A stretch of 64,000 nucleotides of DNA, taken from assembly GCF_900637545.1 (NCBI RefSeq), contig NZ_LR134376.1:2499001-2563000 (forward strand), written 5' to 3'. Below the pieces are notes generated by a model. That model was not told where the DNA came from. It searched no databases and worked only from the letters and a program-made list of their open reading frames with translations. The position numbers and the translations under genes were made by a program. The stretch comes from Aeromonas encheleia (GTDB lineage: Bacteria; Pseudomonadota; Gammaproteobacteria; Enterobacterales; Aeromonadaceae). Position 1 is the first letter of the stretch; each line of letters begins with the position of its first letter. Below, piece by piece: positions 7,853-17,693 of the stretch.

Positions 7853-9784
7853 ATGGATAGCAAACAGACCAGATTCAGGCTGAGTGTCGCCGCCCTGTTG
7901 GTGGGCGGCCTGCTCGGCTGCCAGCAGGACAGCAGTGAGCCCCCGCAGGAAAATACGCTCTATCTCAACGGCAAGATCCACACCCAGGACGGGCAGCGCA
8001 GCCAGGCCGAGGCCATGGTGGTCAGCGACGGCAAGTTTACTTACGTGGGCTCCCGCGAGGGGGCCGAGGCCCTCAAGACCAGCGCCACCAAGGTGGTGGA
8101 TCTGAACGGCAAGATGGTGCTGCCGGGCCTGCACGACAACCATATCCACCTGCTCGGCACCGTGGCGCTGGACATGTGCGATCTCGACGGCCAGAGCATC
8201 GATCTGGACCAGCTGGCCGCCAAGGTCAAGGAGTGCCTGCCCCGTTATGCGCCCAAGGCCGGCGACTGGCTGGTGATCAATCAGTGGTCCCCCTACGATG
8301 GCAACACCCCAACCCCGAGCTATGCCACCCTGCTGGCGACCCTGGATGCCATGGCACCGGACAATCCGGTGATGCTGGCCGGGGTCGACGGCCACGCCGG
8401 TGCCTACAACTCCCGGGCGCTGGCGTTGGCCCAGGACAAGGATGGCAATGTCGTCGGCCTCAACACCACCACCCTGGCGCCGGGCGGCGTGTTCGCTGAG
8501 TTCATTCCCTATGTGGACCTGACCAGCGGGGTGATCCGAGACGCGGCCCGCAGCGCCATTCCGGTGCCCGACAGCGGCGTGCTGAGCGCCAGCGGCGATC
8601 AGGCCGCCGCTCAATACGACAAGATCCTGCCCGCCATCTCCGAGTTGATGGCCTCTCGCGGCATCACCGGGGTACAGGATGCCTGCTCCTCCGACTTCAT
8701 CCGCCAGCGACTGCTCAACATGGAGGCGCAGGATCTGCTGCACATGCGCGTCACCGCCGCCACCTGCTTCAACCAGGACGACTACAGCGGCAAGCTCGAT
8801 CTCGCGGGCCACCTGGCCAAGGCCAAAGAAGTCAGGGAGAGCTTCGCCGAGGATCCGCTGATCAAGGCCGACGCGGTCAAGATCTTCCTCGACGGCGTGA
8901 TCGAAGGGGATCCCTTCACGGACCCGGTCTTCCTGCCCAATGCCGGCATGCTGGAGAATTACCACCGCCCCCATCTGGCCATGGATCCCGACAGTGCCGA
9001 GGTCACCATCACCGCCGACAGCGAGGACGCCGGCAGCAACGGCATCGTCAACTACCGGGATGCGGATCTGAAGCGCTACGTCGGCGCCCTCGACGAGGCG
9101 GGCTTCAGCATCCACATGCACAGCATCGGCGATCGCAGCACCCGGATGGCGCTGGATGCGCTCGAGGCGGCCCGCGCCAGCAACGGCGATCACGGCATTC
9201 CCCACACCCTGGCTCACTTGCAGGTGGTTCATCCCGACGATCAGAAGCGCCTTGGCGATCTCGGGCTCTATCTCACCTTCACTTACGCCTGGACCACGCC
9301 CCAGCTCGCCTACGACATGCTGGTCAGCCCCTTCATCCAGCCGACCAAGGTGGGGCAAAGCTTGAGCGAGGCGATCTACGATCCCCTTGGCTATCTGCAT
9401 GAGGCCCTCTACCCGGTCGAGAGCACCCGCAAGGCTGGCGCCGTGCTGGTGGCGGGCAGCGATGCGCCGGTGGACAGCCGGGATCCCCGCCCCTTCGAGA
9501 ACATGGCCGCCGGCATCATGAAGGCGGCGGATGGCAAGGATGACTATCGTGCCAACCAGCGCATCTCCCTCTCCGAGATGTTGGCCGCCTACACCATCAA
9601 CGGCGCCAAGGCGGTTCGCCAGGGGGACATCACCGGCTCCATCGAGGTGGGCAAGTCGGCGGACTTCATCGTGCTCGATCGGGATCTGTTCGCCCTGGTC
9701 AACGCCGGGACGCCGGAGCAGATTGCAGAGACCCAAGTCGAGCGGACGGTGTTCCAGGGGGAGACGATCTACGGCACCCAGTGA
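7853..9784 (+). CDS. Lipoprotein amidohydrolase family 3 (YtcJ-like)
   Basis: 643 residues. The signal peptide ends in the lipobox LLGC, so Cys23 is the predicted lipidated residue and the enzyme is probably anchored to a membrane facing the periplasm. It is a metal-dependent amidohydrolase with HIH at residues 97-99, a second metal region MHSIGDRS, and a C-terminal AGSDAPVD aspartate motif. YtcJ-like enzymes hydrolyse N-acyl or cyclic amides, but the substrate is unknown. The ribosome site AAAGGAGAG precedes the ATG. Regulation by the divergent TetR protein is inferred from the shared operators. Confidence 0.88.
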   Translation: MDSKQTRFRLSVAALLVGGLLGCQQDSSEPPQENTLYLNGKIHTQDGQRSQAEAMVVSDGKFTYVGSREGAEALKTSATKVVDLNGKMVLPGLHDNHIHLLGTVALDMCDLDGQSIDLDQLAAKVKECLPRYAPKAGDWLVINQWSPYDGNTPTPSYATLLATLDAMAPDNPVMLAGVDGHAGAYNSRALALAQDKDGNVVGLNTTTLAPGGVFAEFIPYVDLTSGVIRDAARSAIPVPDSGVLSASGDQAAAQYDKILPAISELMASRGITGVQDACSSDFIRQRLLNMEAQDLLHMRVTAATCFNQDDYSGKLDLAGHLAKAKEVRESFAEDPLIKADAVKIFLDGVIEGDPFTDPVFLPNAGMLENYHRPHLAMDPDSAEVTITADSEDAGSNGIVNYRDADLKRYVGALDEAGFSIHMHSIGDRSTRMALDALEAARASNGDHGIPHTLAHLQVVHPDDQKRLGDLGLYLTFTYAWTTPQLAYDMLVSPFIQPTKVGQSLSEAIYDPLGYLHEALYPVESTRKAGAVLVAGSDAPVDSRDPRPFENMAAGIMKAADGKDDYRANQRISLSEMLAAYTINGAKAVRQGDITGSIEVGKSADFIVLDRDLFALVNAGTPEQIAETQVERTVFQGETIYGTQ

Positions 9785-9794
9785 CCCAAAACGA

Positions 9795-9818
9795 AACGGG
9801 CCCCGCGAGGGGCCCGTT
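9795..9818. terminator. Bidirectional terminator
   Basis: Perfect 10-bp stem AACGGGCCCC / GGGGCCCGTT with a GCGA loop, between the convergent amidohydrolase and HPP genes. Confidence 0.8.
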
Positions 9819-9820
9819 GC

Positions 9821-10948
9821 TTATGTGCCGGAGGAGGCGGGCTCATCGACCAAGCCGGGCTGCAGGGCCAGGGTAAAGAGGGCGGCCACCATGTCCGACT
9901 GGGTCAGGATCCCCACCAAGCGTTCCCCATCCATCACCGGCATGTGGTGCAGCCCGCCATCGGAGAAGGCCGCCACCAGATCGTAGAGCGGCTGATAGCG
10001 CCGGGCCGTGCGCACCTCCCGGGTCATCAGATCCCCCACCCTATGTTGCTCGAAGCAGGCGGCCTCCCTCGGCAGCTGCCGCTCCCGGTCGATCATGAGA
10101 TCGTGCAGGGTGAGGATGCCGACCAGCCGCTGCGCCTCATCGACCACCGGCAGCGCCTTGACCCTGTGCCGGGAAAGCAGCTCCCATGCCGCCATGGCCG
10201 ACGCCTCCGGCGAGGTGACGATGAGATCCCGCGACATCACATCCTGACAGCGTACCGTGCCCACCCGCTCGCGTAGGGCGTGCAGTTGCGCCTCCTGCAG
10301 CAGCTCCTGCAGATCCTGGCGGCTGATGTCGAGCAGCTCGCCGTGCTTCTCCAGGGCGAAGTCGATGTCCGTGGCCTGGGTCGCCAGCCGGGCGCTCGGC
10401 TCGGGATCCGCCGTCTGGTGGCGGTTGGGGGCCGCCTTGCCGCCGTTGGGATAACGGCGCCCCAGCAGGCGGTTGTAGAGCAGCCCCAGGCCCAGCAGCA
10501 GCACCGAGTTGATCAGCACAGGCAACAGCACATAGCCCAGCCCGAGCTGGCGGATCCCCTCACCGCCGATGACGGCGGTCAGCGCCACGGCCCCGCCGGG
10601 GGGATGCAGGCTGCGGGTGAGGAACATGGCCGCGATGGCCAGCATCACCGCCAGCGCCGAGGCGAGCGCCGGCTCCGGGATCAGGCTGGCGCTCGCCACC
10701 CCCATCAGCGCCGAGACCCCGTTGCCCACGACGATGGACCAGGGTTGGGCCAGCGGGCTGGCCGGGGCGGCGAACAGCAACACGGCGGAGGCGCCCATGG
10801 GAGCGATCAGCCAGTGGGCATCTATCCCCAGCGCCCACTGACAGAGCCAGCCGGTGCCGAGCAACCCGAGGAAGGCGCCAAGGGCGCCGTAACCACACTC
10901 TTTGAGGCCGGTATTGGTCGATACCGGAAAAAAATCCCTGAACTGCAT
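9821..10948 (-). CDS. HPP-family membrane protein with tandem CBS domains
   Basis: 375 residues. The N-terminal half has four to five hydrophobic segments and the family signature SLHPPGGA (HPPGG at residues 115-119). A linker follows, then two CBS domains (about 230-290 and 305-360), including PVVDEAQRLVGIL and PVMDGERLVGIL, which usually bind adenine nucleotides and sense energy state. HPP proteins have been linked to nitrite/anion transport in plants and cyanobacteria; the substrate here is unknown. GGAGCAGG precedes the ATG. It appears monocistronic. Confidence 0.85.
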   Translation of the reverse strand: MQFRDFFPVSTNTGLKECGYGALGAFLGLLGTGWLCQWALGIDAHWLIAPMGASAVLLFAAPASPLAQPWSIVVGNGVSALMGVASASLIPEPALASALAVMLAIAAMFLTRSLHPPGGAVALTAVIGGEGIRQLGLGYVLLPVLINSVLLLGLGLLYNRLLGRRYPNGGKAAPNRHQTADPEPSARLATQATDIDFALEKHGELLDISRQDLQELLQEAQLHALRERVGTVRCQDVMSRDLIVTSPEASAMAAWELLSRHRVKALPVVDEAQRLVGILTLHDLMIDRERQLPREAACFEQHRVGDLMTREVRTARRYQPLYDLVAAFSDGGLHHMPVMDGERLVGILTQSDMVAALFTLALQPGLVDEPASSGT

Positions 10949-11114
10949 CCTGCTCCCGCCGACGATAACATCTATTTAAAATGCGCAATTTTAGCGAGAA
11001 GCCGTGGCAAAAGGCCAGCCCGTCGTGCGCGGCATTGCATGAAGGCTGCAAGGCCCGCCCTGCCCCACATGCTGGCCTCCTCGTCTCGGCCCCTCGCCTC
11101 TGCGCCTTCGGATC

Positions 11115-11142
11115 AAAAAAGAGGGAAGGCCTTGGCCTTCCC
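11115..11142 (-). terminator. Terminator after metE
   Basis: Stem GGGAAGGC / GCCTTCCC (11123-11130 with 11135-11142), followed on the minus strand by TTTTTTGATC. It lies about 60 bases beyond the metE stop. Confidence 0.85.
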
Positions 11143-11201
11143 TCCCTCGTTTATCCCATCGGCTCTGGTGTTGGCGCCTATACGCCCCGGCGCCTCTCGA
11201 C

Positions 11202-13466
11202 TCAGGCCAGCTCGGCGCGCAGCGCCCTGGTGGCATCGACCATGACTTTCAGCGCCGCCTCCGTCTCTTCCCAGCCGCGGGTCTTGAGGCCGCAGTCCGG
11301 GTTGACCCAGAGCCGGTCGGCCGGGATCTGTCTGGCCGCCTTGCGGATGAGGTCTTCAATCCAGCCCTGGCTCGGCACGTTCGGGGAGTGGATGTCGTAG
11401 ACGCCCGGCCCGATCTCGTTGGGGTAGTTGAAGCGCTCGAACGCCTCGAGCAGCTGCATCTGGCTGCGGCTGGTCTCTATGGTGATCACATCCGCGTCCA
11501 GCGCCGCCACCGCCTCAATGATGAGGTTGAAGTCGCTGTAACACATGTGGGTGTGGATCTGGGTGCTGTCCACCACAGGGCTTGCGCTCAGGCGGAAGGC
11601 GCGCACCGCCCAATCCAGGTAAGCCTGATGATCCTGCTTGCGCAGGGGCAGCCCTTCGCGGATCGCCGGTTCGTCGATCTGGATGATCTTGATGCCGGCG
11701 GCTTCTAGATCTGCCACCTCGTCGCGAATGGCCAGGCCAATTTGCAGAGCGGACTGCTCGCGGCTCACGTCTTCCCGGGGGAAGGACCAGCAGAGAATAG
11801 TCACGGGCCCGGTCAGCATCCCCTTCACCGGCTTGTCGGTCAGACTCTGGGCGAACTTGGTCCACGCCAGCGTCATGGGGGTCGGGCGGTCAATATCCCG
11901 GGTGATCACCGGCGGCTTGACGCAGCGGGAGCCATAGCTCTGCACCCAGCCGAAGCGGGTGATGGCAAAGCCGTCCAGCAGCTCGCCGAAATACTCCACC
12001 ATGTCGTTGCGCTCGGCCTCGCCGTGCACTAGCACGTCCAGCCCGATGGCTTCCTGACGCGCGATGGCATCCTTGATCTGGGCCTGAATGCCCGCCTCGT
12101 AGGCAGCGTCGTCGATGCGACCGGCCCGCCACTCCTGGCGCAGCAACCGGATGTCGGAGGTCTGCGGGAAGGAGCCTATGGTGGTGGTGGGCAGGAGCGG
12201 CAGCTTGAGATCAATGCGCTGGGCCTCGGCGCGTACCGGATAGGCACTCAAGCGGTCGAAATCGCTGTTGGTGAGGCTGGCCAGACGGGACTGCACCGCC
12301 CGCTTGTGGACCCGGCTGTCGGACTCCCGATCGACGATGGGCTGGCTGTAGGCGCTGATCTTGTCCAGATCCCCTCCGTCCAGGTAGTCGGAGAGCAGCC
12401 CCAGCTCGTAGCACTTTTGCAGGGCGAAGGCGAACCAGCTGCGGGTCTGGGGATCCAGTTCATGCTCCAGGGTCAAGTCCACCGGGCTGTGCAGCAGGGA
12501 GCAGGAAGAGGCAACCCAGAGGCGCTCGCCGAGCTTGGCTTTCAATGCTTTCAGGGTCGGCGCCAGCTTGCCCAGGTTGGCACGCCAGACGTTGCGGCCG
12601 TTGATGACGCCAGCGGAAAGCACCCACTGGGCCGGCAGATGCGGCACCAGGGTCTCCAGCTGCTCGGGGGCGGCCACCAGATCCAGGTGCAGGCCATCCA
12701 CCTTCAGGCTGGTGATGATGTCGCGCTGATGGGCCACGGAACCGAAATAGGTGGTGAGCAGCAGCTTGCAGGGACCGCTCAGGCGCTCGTAGGCGTTGAG
12801 GTAGGCCAGGCGCCACTCGTCCGGCAGGTCCAGCGCCAGGGCCGGCTCGTCTATCTGTACCCATTCCACTCCCTGGGATGCCAGTTTCGCCAGGATCTCC
12901 TGATAGACGATCAGCAGGCGGTCGAGCAATTCCAGACGAGAGAAGCCGCTCTCTTTCTCCTTGCCGAGCCAGAGGTAGGAGACGGGCCCCAGCAGCACCG
13001 CCTTGACCGGCAGTCCCAGCGCCTTGGCCTCTTCGACCTCTTCAAAGAGTTGGCTCCAGCCCAGCTTGAAGCGCTGGTCGCGGCTGAACTCGGGCACCAG
13101 GTAGTGGTAGTTGGTGTTGAACCACTTGGTCATCTCGGCGGCGGCAGCTGCGGGGCCGGTGGGCGCACGGCCACGGGCCACCCGGAACAGGGTGTCGAGA
13201 TCGGTGTCCCCATGGCGGTGACGGGCAGGCACGGCGTCCACCAGCAGGCTGGTGCCGAGCACCTGATCGTACCAGGCGAAGTCGCCCACCGGCAGCAGGT
13301 TGACCCCAGCGGTGCGCTGGGCCTGCCAGTGGCGCTCACGCAGGCTCTTGCCCACGGCGACCAGCTCGGCCTGGGTGGTCTCGCCGCGCCAGTAGGATTC
13401 CAGGGCAAATTTCAACTCGCGCTTGGCGCCGATACGGGGGAAGCCCAGGGTGTGTGCTCGTGTCAT
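11202..13466 (-). CDS. metE: Cobalamin-independent methionine synthase
   Basis: 5-methyltetrahydropteroyltriglutamate-homocysteine methyltransferase, the B12-independent last step of methionine synthesis. It has 754 residues, matching the family (E. coli 753). The N-terminus reads [14 protein letters not shown]. The C-terminal catalytic domain has the zinc ligands in HMCYSDFN (His-x-Cys) and [10 protein letters not shown], and the substrate motif [18 protein letters not shown]. It is divergent from metR with a perfect MetR box between them. An AAGGAAT ribosome site precedes the ATG. A dedicated terminator follows. Confidence 0.98.
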   Translation of the reverse strand: MTRAHTLGFPRIGAKRELKFALESYWRGETTQAELVAVGKSLRERHWQAQRTAGVNLLPVGDFAWYDQVLGTSLLVDAVPARHRHGDTDLDTLFRVARGRAPTGPAAAAAEMTKWFNTNYHYLVPEFSRDQRFKLGWSQLFEEVEEAKALGLPVKAVLLGPVSYLWLGKEKESGFSRLELLDRLLIVYQEILAKLASQGVEWVQIDEPALALDLPDEWRLAYLNAYERLSGPCKLLLTTYFGSVAHQRDIITSLKVDGLHLDLVAAPEQLETLVPHLPAQWVLSAGVINGRNVWRANLGKLAPTLKALKAKLGERLWVASSCSLLHSPVDLTLEHELDPQTRSWFAFALQKCYELGLLSDYLDGGDLDKISAYSQPIVDRESDSRVHKRAVQSRLASLTNSDFDRLSAYPVRAEAQRIDLKLPLLPTTTIGSFPQTSDIRLLRQEWRAGRIDDAAYEAGIQAQIKDAIARQEAIGLDVLVHGEAERNDMVEYFGELLDGFAITRFGWVQSYGSRCVKPPVITRDIDRPTPMTLAWTKFAQSLTDKPVKGMLTGPVTILCWSFPREDVSREQSALQIGLAIRDEVADLEAAGIKIIQIDEPAIREGLPLRKQDHQAYLDWAVRAFRLSASPVVDSTQIHTHMCYSDFNLIIEAVAALDADVITIETSRSQMQLLEAFERFNYPNEIGPGVYDIHSPNVPSQGWIEDLIRKAARQIPADRLWVNPDCGLKTRGWEETEAALKVMVDATRALRAELA

Positions 13467-13503
13467 AGGTCCAATTCCTTATGCTCATTCATCTGATGGG
13501 AAA

Positions 13504-13538
13504 CTGGATGATTTAGCCATCCAGATGTTTACACATCT
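13504..13538. promoter_or_regulatory. Two adjacent dyads in the metE promoter region
   Basis: CTGGATG-N7-CATCCAG (13504-13510 with 13518-13524) is followed by AGATGT-N4-ACATCT (13523-13528 with 13533-13538). The second resembles two tandem 8-mers with 6/8 identity each to the MetJ met-box AGACGTCT. MetJ control of metE is established in enterobacteria; assignment here is inference. Confidence 0.45.
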
Positions 13539-13567
13539 AGAGTGACGAGATAAGGTGGCCTTGGCTA

Positions 13568-13582
13568 TTGAATCCTCTTCAA
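13568..13582. promoter_or_regulatory. MetR-binding site
   Basis: TTGAATCCTCTTCAA contains a perfect match to the MetR consensus TGAA-N5-TTCA (13569-13581). It sits between the divergent metE and metR genes, 46 bases before the metR start. Confidence 0.85.
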
Positions 13583-13627
13583 CTGGCTCTCAAGAAATCC
13601 TCAACTGACGCACAAAGGAGTAGTGCC

Positions 13628-14560
13628 ATGGGTGTGCCCAACCAGTCGACCAGCCATCAGAACACCAACGCGGGCATAGATCTCAAGCACCTGAAGACCA
13701 TCAGCGCCCTGGCCGAGCAGGGTTCACTGGCGGGGGCGGCCCTCTGCCTCAACCTCACCCAGTCCGCCCTCTCCCACCAGTTGAAAGAGCTGGAGACCCG
13801 CCTCAACCTGGAGCTTTATCTGCGCAAGAGCCGCCCCCTGGTGCTGACGGCGGCCGGCCAGCATCTGCTGGCCCTGGCCCGTCAGGTGCTGCCCGCCCTG
13901 GCCCAGACCGAGCGCCAGCTGCTGGCCCTGCACAGCGGCGATGCGGGCAGGCTGCACCTGGCGCTCGATTGCCACAGCTGCATCCAGTGGCTGCTGCCGC
14001 TGTTGCCGGGCTTTCGCCGCCAATGGCCAGGGGTGGCGCTGGAGGTGGAGTCGGTACCCGGCTTCGATGCCATCAGCGCCCTGCTCGGCGGCCAGCTCGA
14101 CTTGCTGCTCACCTCGGACGTGCAGGCCCGCGGGGATCTCCACTTCGAACCCCTGTTCGCCTTCGATCTCACCCTGGTGATGGCGCCCGATCACCCCCTC
14201 TGTCACCAGGCCAAGATAGCCCCGGAGGATCTCAAGCAGGAGGTGCTGCTGGTCTACCCGGTGGAGCGGGCCCGCATGGACGTGTTCAGCCGCTTCCTGC
14301 AACCGGCCGGGGTGGAGCCCGCCCGCTGCAAGCCGGTGGACAACACCTCGGTCATGCTGCAGATGGCCGCCGCCGGGCTCGGTGTCGCCGCCCTGCCGCG
14401 CTGGGCCAGCGAGGGGTTCGTGCGCCAGGGCTTGCTCGAGGCGCGTCCCCTGGGCAGCGGGATCCGCCGCCATATGTACGGGACCGTGCGCGCCGCCGAC
14501 AAGGATCAAGCCTGCCTGCAGAGCCTGTTCGAGCGCATTCGCAGCAAGATGGGCGCCTGA
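13628..14560 (+). CDS. metR: LysR-type methionine regulator MetR
   Basis: 310-residue LysR-type regulator that uses homocysteine as coregulator and activates metE. The N-terminal winged HTH is at about residues 34-54 (LAGAALCLNLTQSALSHQLK) and a periplasmic-binding-like effector domain follows. The ATG at 13628 has AAAGGAG seven bases upstream. A TTG 60 bases earlier is in frame but lies inside the MetR box, so it is unlikely to be the start. Identity follows from the family fold, the divergent metE and the adjacent MetR box. Confidence 0.95.
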   Translation: MGVPNQSTSHQNTNAGIDLKHLKTISALAEQGSLAGAALCLNLTQSALSHQLKELETRLNLELYLRKSRPLVLTAAGQHLLALARQVLPALAQTERQLLALHSGDAGRLHLALDCHSCIQWLLPLLPGFRRQWPGVALEVESVPGFDAISALLGGQLDLLLTSDVQARGDLHFEPLFAFDLTLVMAPDHPLCHQAKIAPEDLKQEVLLVYPVERARMDVFSRFLQPAGVEPARCKPVDNTSVMLQMAAAGLGVAALPRWASEGFVRQGLLEARPLGSGIRRHMYGTVRAADKDQACLQSLFERIRSKMGA

Positions 14561-14578
14561 CTCAGGACATAAAGCAAA

Positions 14579-14596
14579 GGCCGCCCAAGGGCGGCC
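14579..14596. terminator. Terminator between convergent metR and fhuF-like gene
   Basis: Stem GGCCGCCC / GGGCGGCC. The minus-strand exit reads TTTGCTTT, so it serves the fhuF-like gene best and may act both ways. Confidence 0.75.
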
Positions 14597-14615
14597 CTAC
14601 CAACCGTTCAATCCT

Positions 14616-15458
14616 TTATTCCTGTGCGTGCGCCACCCCATCGCCACAGTGGGCCTGAGGATCCTGCTGCCTTGGGCAGTTGTCGCACAGGCTGCCGTCG
14701 CTGCGCTTGTGGTGCAGGCAGCAGCGCTGGCGCACATAGCCGGGAGCGGCGCTCGCCCCACCGGCCGGATCCACCGCCAGGCGCCAACCCGCCAGATGCT
14801 CGGCCGGCAGGCCGCAGGCGGCCAGCCAGAGCGGCGCATCGGCCGCGACCTGTTCGCGGCTCACCTCGTCGAAGAAATCCGGTACCCGCACCAGGGCCGC
14901 CAGCAGATCGTCCGCCAAGAGCGGGCGCACGAAACCGGGCCTCAGCCGCTGCCCGCTGGCCATCGCCTCGAACAGCGCCTGCCAATGACGGCGCAGCCGC
15001 CTGCCCGCCGCCTCGATCAGCACCTCCCGCTCGCCCTTGATCATGGGCACCAGTGGCAGACTGAAACCCGACACCAGCCCTGCGTTATAGCCCTGCCCCA
15101 TCCGATCCAGGGCGGGCACGGCGCCAATCCGATAGACGGCGACCATGGCGAGGTAGATGGATTGCCAGCAGAGCATGCCCCAGCTGCGGGTCAGCCAGTA
15201 GGCGGGGCCCGCCTCCGGGTGTGCCAGCCGCCAGTGATCGTGCAGCGCCAGCGTCACAGCGCCGGGGGCCATGTCGACACCAGCCATCGCCAACAGCGGC
15301 ATCTCCCCGGCCACCAGCCGCCCCTTGAGGGAGGGAATGAGCTGCACGGCGGCGGCGAACAGGGCATCGTGCTCCGCCTGGTGACGGGCCTGCCGATGGG
15401 CGGTCAGACCACCGAACCCCGGCGGCGTGCTGCCAGAGGAGCCGCCACGCGCCGGCAT
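14616..15458 (-). CDS. FhuF-like siderophore ferric iron reductase
   Basis: 280 residues. The C-terminus has the [2Fe-2S] ligand pattern of FhuF-type reductases: Cys246-Cys247, then Cys258-x2-Cys261 (CCLHHKRSDGSLCDNC). FhuF proteins release iron from ferric siderophores by reduction in the cytoplasm. From memory, a TIGRFAM siderophore reductase family was named after an Aeromonas hydrophila protein (AHA_1954) and this fits that group; a profile search is needed to confirm. It lies 41 bases downstream of the TonB receptor on the same strand, so the two probably form one iron-regulated operon. The start is uncertain because no strong ribosome site is visible. Confidence 0.82.
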   Translation of the reverse strand: MPARGGSSGSTPPGFGGLTAHRQARHQAEHDALFAAAVQLIPSLKGRLVAGEMPLLAMAGVDMAPGAVTLALHDHWRLAHPEAGPAYWLTRSWGMLCWQSIYLAMVAVYRIGAVPALDRMGQGYNAGLVSGFSLPLVPMIKGEREVLIEAAGRRLRRHWQALFEAMASGQRLRPGFVRPLLADDLLAALVRVPDFFDEVSREQVAADAPLWLAACGLPAEHLAGWRLAVDPAGGASAAPGYVRQRCCLHHKRSDGSLCDNCPRQQDPQAHCGDGVAHAQE

Positions 15459-15499
15459 CCCGTGATGAGAGGGCCCCGGCGTCTGGCCGGGGCGCAGGC

Positions 15500-17644
15500 T
15501 TAGAATACGTATTTGAGTCGAGCCTCCACGTTACGCTCGGCGCCGAACCAGCAGTTGTTCTGGTCGTAGCAGGAGTAGTAGGTCTTGTTGAACAGGTTGC
15601 TCGCGCTGAGGGATGCCCCCACCCCCTTCAGGCTCGCGCTGAGGGCGGCGAGATCATAGGAGGCGGACATGTCCATCAGCACATAATCCGGCACTGTGTC
15701 GGTGTTGGCGGCGTCGAGCTGGGCCTCCCCCACGTAGCGCAGGCCGGCGCCGATGCGCATCCCTTGCAGGCTGCCGCCCGCCTGATAGTTGCTCCAGAGC
15801 GACGCCATCTGCTTGGGCACCCAGACCGGGGTCTTGCCCTGCAAGTCTGTGGTGTCCCTGGTGATCTCCATGTCCTGGCGGGTATAGCTCAGCGCCAGAT
15901 CCAGGTTATTGGTGAGGTCGGCCCGCCCTTCCAGCTCTATCCCCTTGGAGACGATCTCGCCGGTCTGCAGCTTGGGCCCGTAGATGTTGTCCGGATCCAT
16001 CACCAGGGCGTTCTCCTTGGTGATGTGGAAGGCGGCCACGGTGAAGGTCTTGCTCATATCCTCGGAGAGGAACTTGAGCCCCCCCTCCCACTGCTGACCG
16101 GTGGAGGGGTCGAAGGCCTTGCCGCTCTTGTCCGCCCCCGGCACCGGCTCGAAGCTCTCGGCATAGCTGACGTAGGGCGAGAAGCCGTAATCGAGCTCGT
16201 AGAGGGCGCCGAGGCGGAAGGAGAGATTGTCCTGATCGATCCGGGCGAGGGACTGGCTGGCGGCGCCCTGGTAGAGGGTGTCGCTGTCGGTGTCCATCCG
16301 GTAGCTGTCATAGCGGGCGCCGCCGATGGCCACCAGCCGGTCCAGACGCACCTGATCCTGCAGATAGACGCCGGTCTGGGACTGGCGAATAGTCTTTTTA
16401 TCCTGATAAGGGAAGCTCAGGGAGTCCGGCACTATCTGGTCGTGGTTCGGGTTGAAGATATCGATGGGGGGCGCCGAGTAGTCGAGCGTGTCCTGGTAGA
16501 GGATGTGCGCATCCAGATACTGGTAGTCGAGCCCGAGCAACAGGTTGTGCTGGGCCGCGCCGGTCTGCAGCTTGCCCGCCAGCTGGTTGTCGATGACGAA
16601 GCCCCTCGAGTCTTCATCCGTCAGGTAGGCGTTGCGAGCCAGGGTGCGGTTGTCCGCCGCCAGCGGCGCGTTGTAGGTATTGCGCTGATAGGCCGAGGCG
16701 TCCATGTAGCGGGCGTTTTGCAGCACCTGCCAGTTGTCGCTGAAGTCGTGGCTCAGCTTGTAGCCGAGCAGGGTCACGTCCCGGTTGTACTCATTCCAGT
16801 TCTCGTCGCCGAGGAAGGTATCGCTGCCCAGCTGCCCCAGGGGGTTGCTCTTGACCGAGCCGCTGGCCGGCACCGTGGTGTAGATGCCCGCCTCGGGATC
16901 CTTCTGGTAGTAGAGGTTCAGGTTGAGCAGGGTGCGCTCGCCGAGCTGCCAGTCCAGGGAGGGCGCAAAGACATAGCGCTCCTCTTCCGAGGTCACCGCC
17001 TGCCCCTCCTTCTGGCGGGCCAGCCCCACCACGCGGTAGGCGAGCTGCTCATTGATGGCGCCGGTGCTGTCGAGGGTCATCTCCTTGAGGGTGCCGGTCC
17101 CCGTGGCCAGGCTGACGCTGTGCTTGGCTTCCCGCTGCGGGCGCTTGGCGATCAGATTGACCATGCCGCCGGGCGGCATGCTGCCGTACAGCACCGAGGT
17201 CGGCCCCTTGAACACCTCCAGCTGCTCTATGGCCACCGGATCTATCTGGGGTTGCAGGTTCCACTCGTTGTACTGCAGCAGCAGGCCGTCATAGAAGCTC
17301 TGGTAGTTGTCAAAGCCGCGGATGTTGAACAGGTCCAGCCGGTTGACAGCCCCGCCGCGCAGCTCGGTGTTGACCCCCGGCACGTAGCGCAGCGCCTCGC
17401 TCACCGAACTGACGCCCCGCTGCTCCAGGGTCTCGCTGTCGACCACCGAGATGGCCTGGGGCGTCTCGATGGGATCAAGCTGGGTCTTGGTCGCGGTGTT
17501 GCGATAGGTCTGACCCAGCACGATCAGGGTCTCGTCGACCGCACCCTCCTGGGACTCCAGGGGGGCGGCGGCCAGTGCTGAGCCTGCCAACAGGGCGGAA
17601 ATGGTCGCGGCGACCACGGTCAATGGGGGGTGAACAAGTTGCAT
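15500..17644 (-). CDS. TonB-dependent siderophore receptor
   Basis: 714-residue outer-membrane receptor. The signal peptide ends near Ala25. The plug domain includes TPQAISVVDSETLEQRG and NIRGFDNYQSFYDG, with the VFKGPTSVLYGSMPPGGMVN segment, and a 22-strand barrel with a C-terminal aromatic residue (YVF) follows. The sequence fits the ferrichrome/hydroxamate-type (FhuA/FhuE-like) receptor family, but the exact siderophore cannot be read. GAGGAT precedes the ATG. It is upstream of the FhuF-like reductase, so uptake and iron release are paired. A weak Fur-like dyad lies upstream. Confidence 0.92.
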   Translation of the reverse strand: MQLVHPPLTVVAATISALLAGSALAAAPLESQEGAVDETLIVLGQTYRNTATKTQLDPIETPQAISVVDSETLEQRGVSSVSEALRYVPGVNTELRGGAVNRLDLFNIRGFDNYQSFYDGLLLQYNEWNLQPQIDPVAIEQLEVFKGPTSVLYGSMPPGGMVNLIAKRPQREAKHSVSLATGTGTLKEMTLDSTGAINEQLAYRVVGLARQKEGQAVTSEEERYVFAPSLDWQLGERTLLNLNLYYQKDPEAGIYTTVPASGSVKSNPLGQLGSDTFLGDENWNEYNRDVTLLGYKLSHDFSDNWQVLQNARYMDASAYQRNTYNAPLAADNRTLARNAYLTDEDSRGFVIDNQLAGKLQTGAAQHNLLLGLDYQYLDAHILYQDTLDYSAPPIDIFNPNHDQIVPDSLSFPYQDKKTIRQSQTGVYLQDQVRLDRLVAIGGARYDSYRMDTDSDTLYQGAASQSLARIDQDNLSFRLGALYELDYGFSPYVSYAESFEPVPGADKSGKAFDPSTGQQWEGGLKFLSEDMSKTFTVAAFHITKENALVMDPDNIYGPKLQTGEIVSKGIELEGRADLTNNLDLALSYTRQDMEITRDTTDLQGKTPVWVPKQMASLWSNYQAGGSLQGMRIGAGLRYVGEAQLDAANTDTVPDYVLMDMSASYDLAALSASLKGVGASLSASNLFNKTYYSCYDQNNCWFGAERNVEARLKYVF

Positions 17645-17674
17645 CTGATCCTCGACTGCCTACTGCATGTGAAT

Positions 17675-17693
17675 AGTAACAAATCTCATTTGT
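17675..17693 (-). promoter_or_regulatory. Possible Fur box upstream of the TonB receptor
   Basis: The dyad ACAAAT-CTC-ATTTGT (17679-17693) lies in an AT-rich stretch 31-49 bases before the receptor start. The 19-mer matches the classical Fur consensus at only about 10 of 19 positions, so this is a candidate supported mainly by context. Confidence 0.4.

Noticed and set aside
7832..9736. 634-residue open frame on the minus strand
   Set aside because: It lies wholly antisense to the amidohydrolase gene, has no ribosome site or family motif, and reflects the GC-rich third-position effect.
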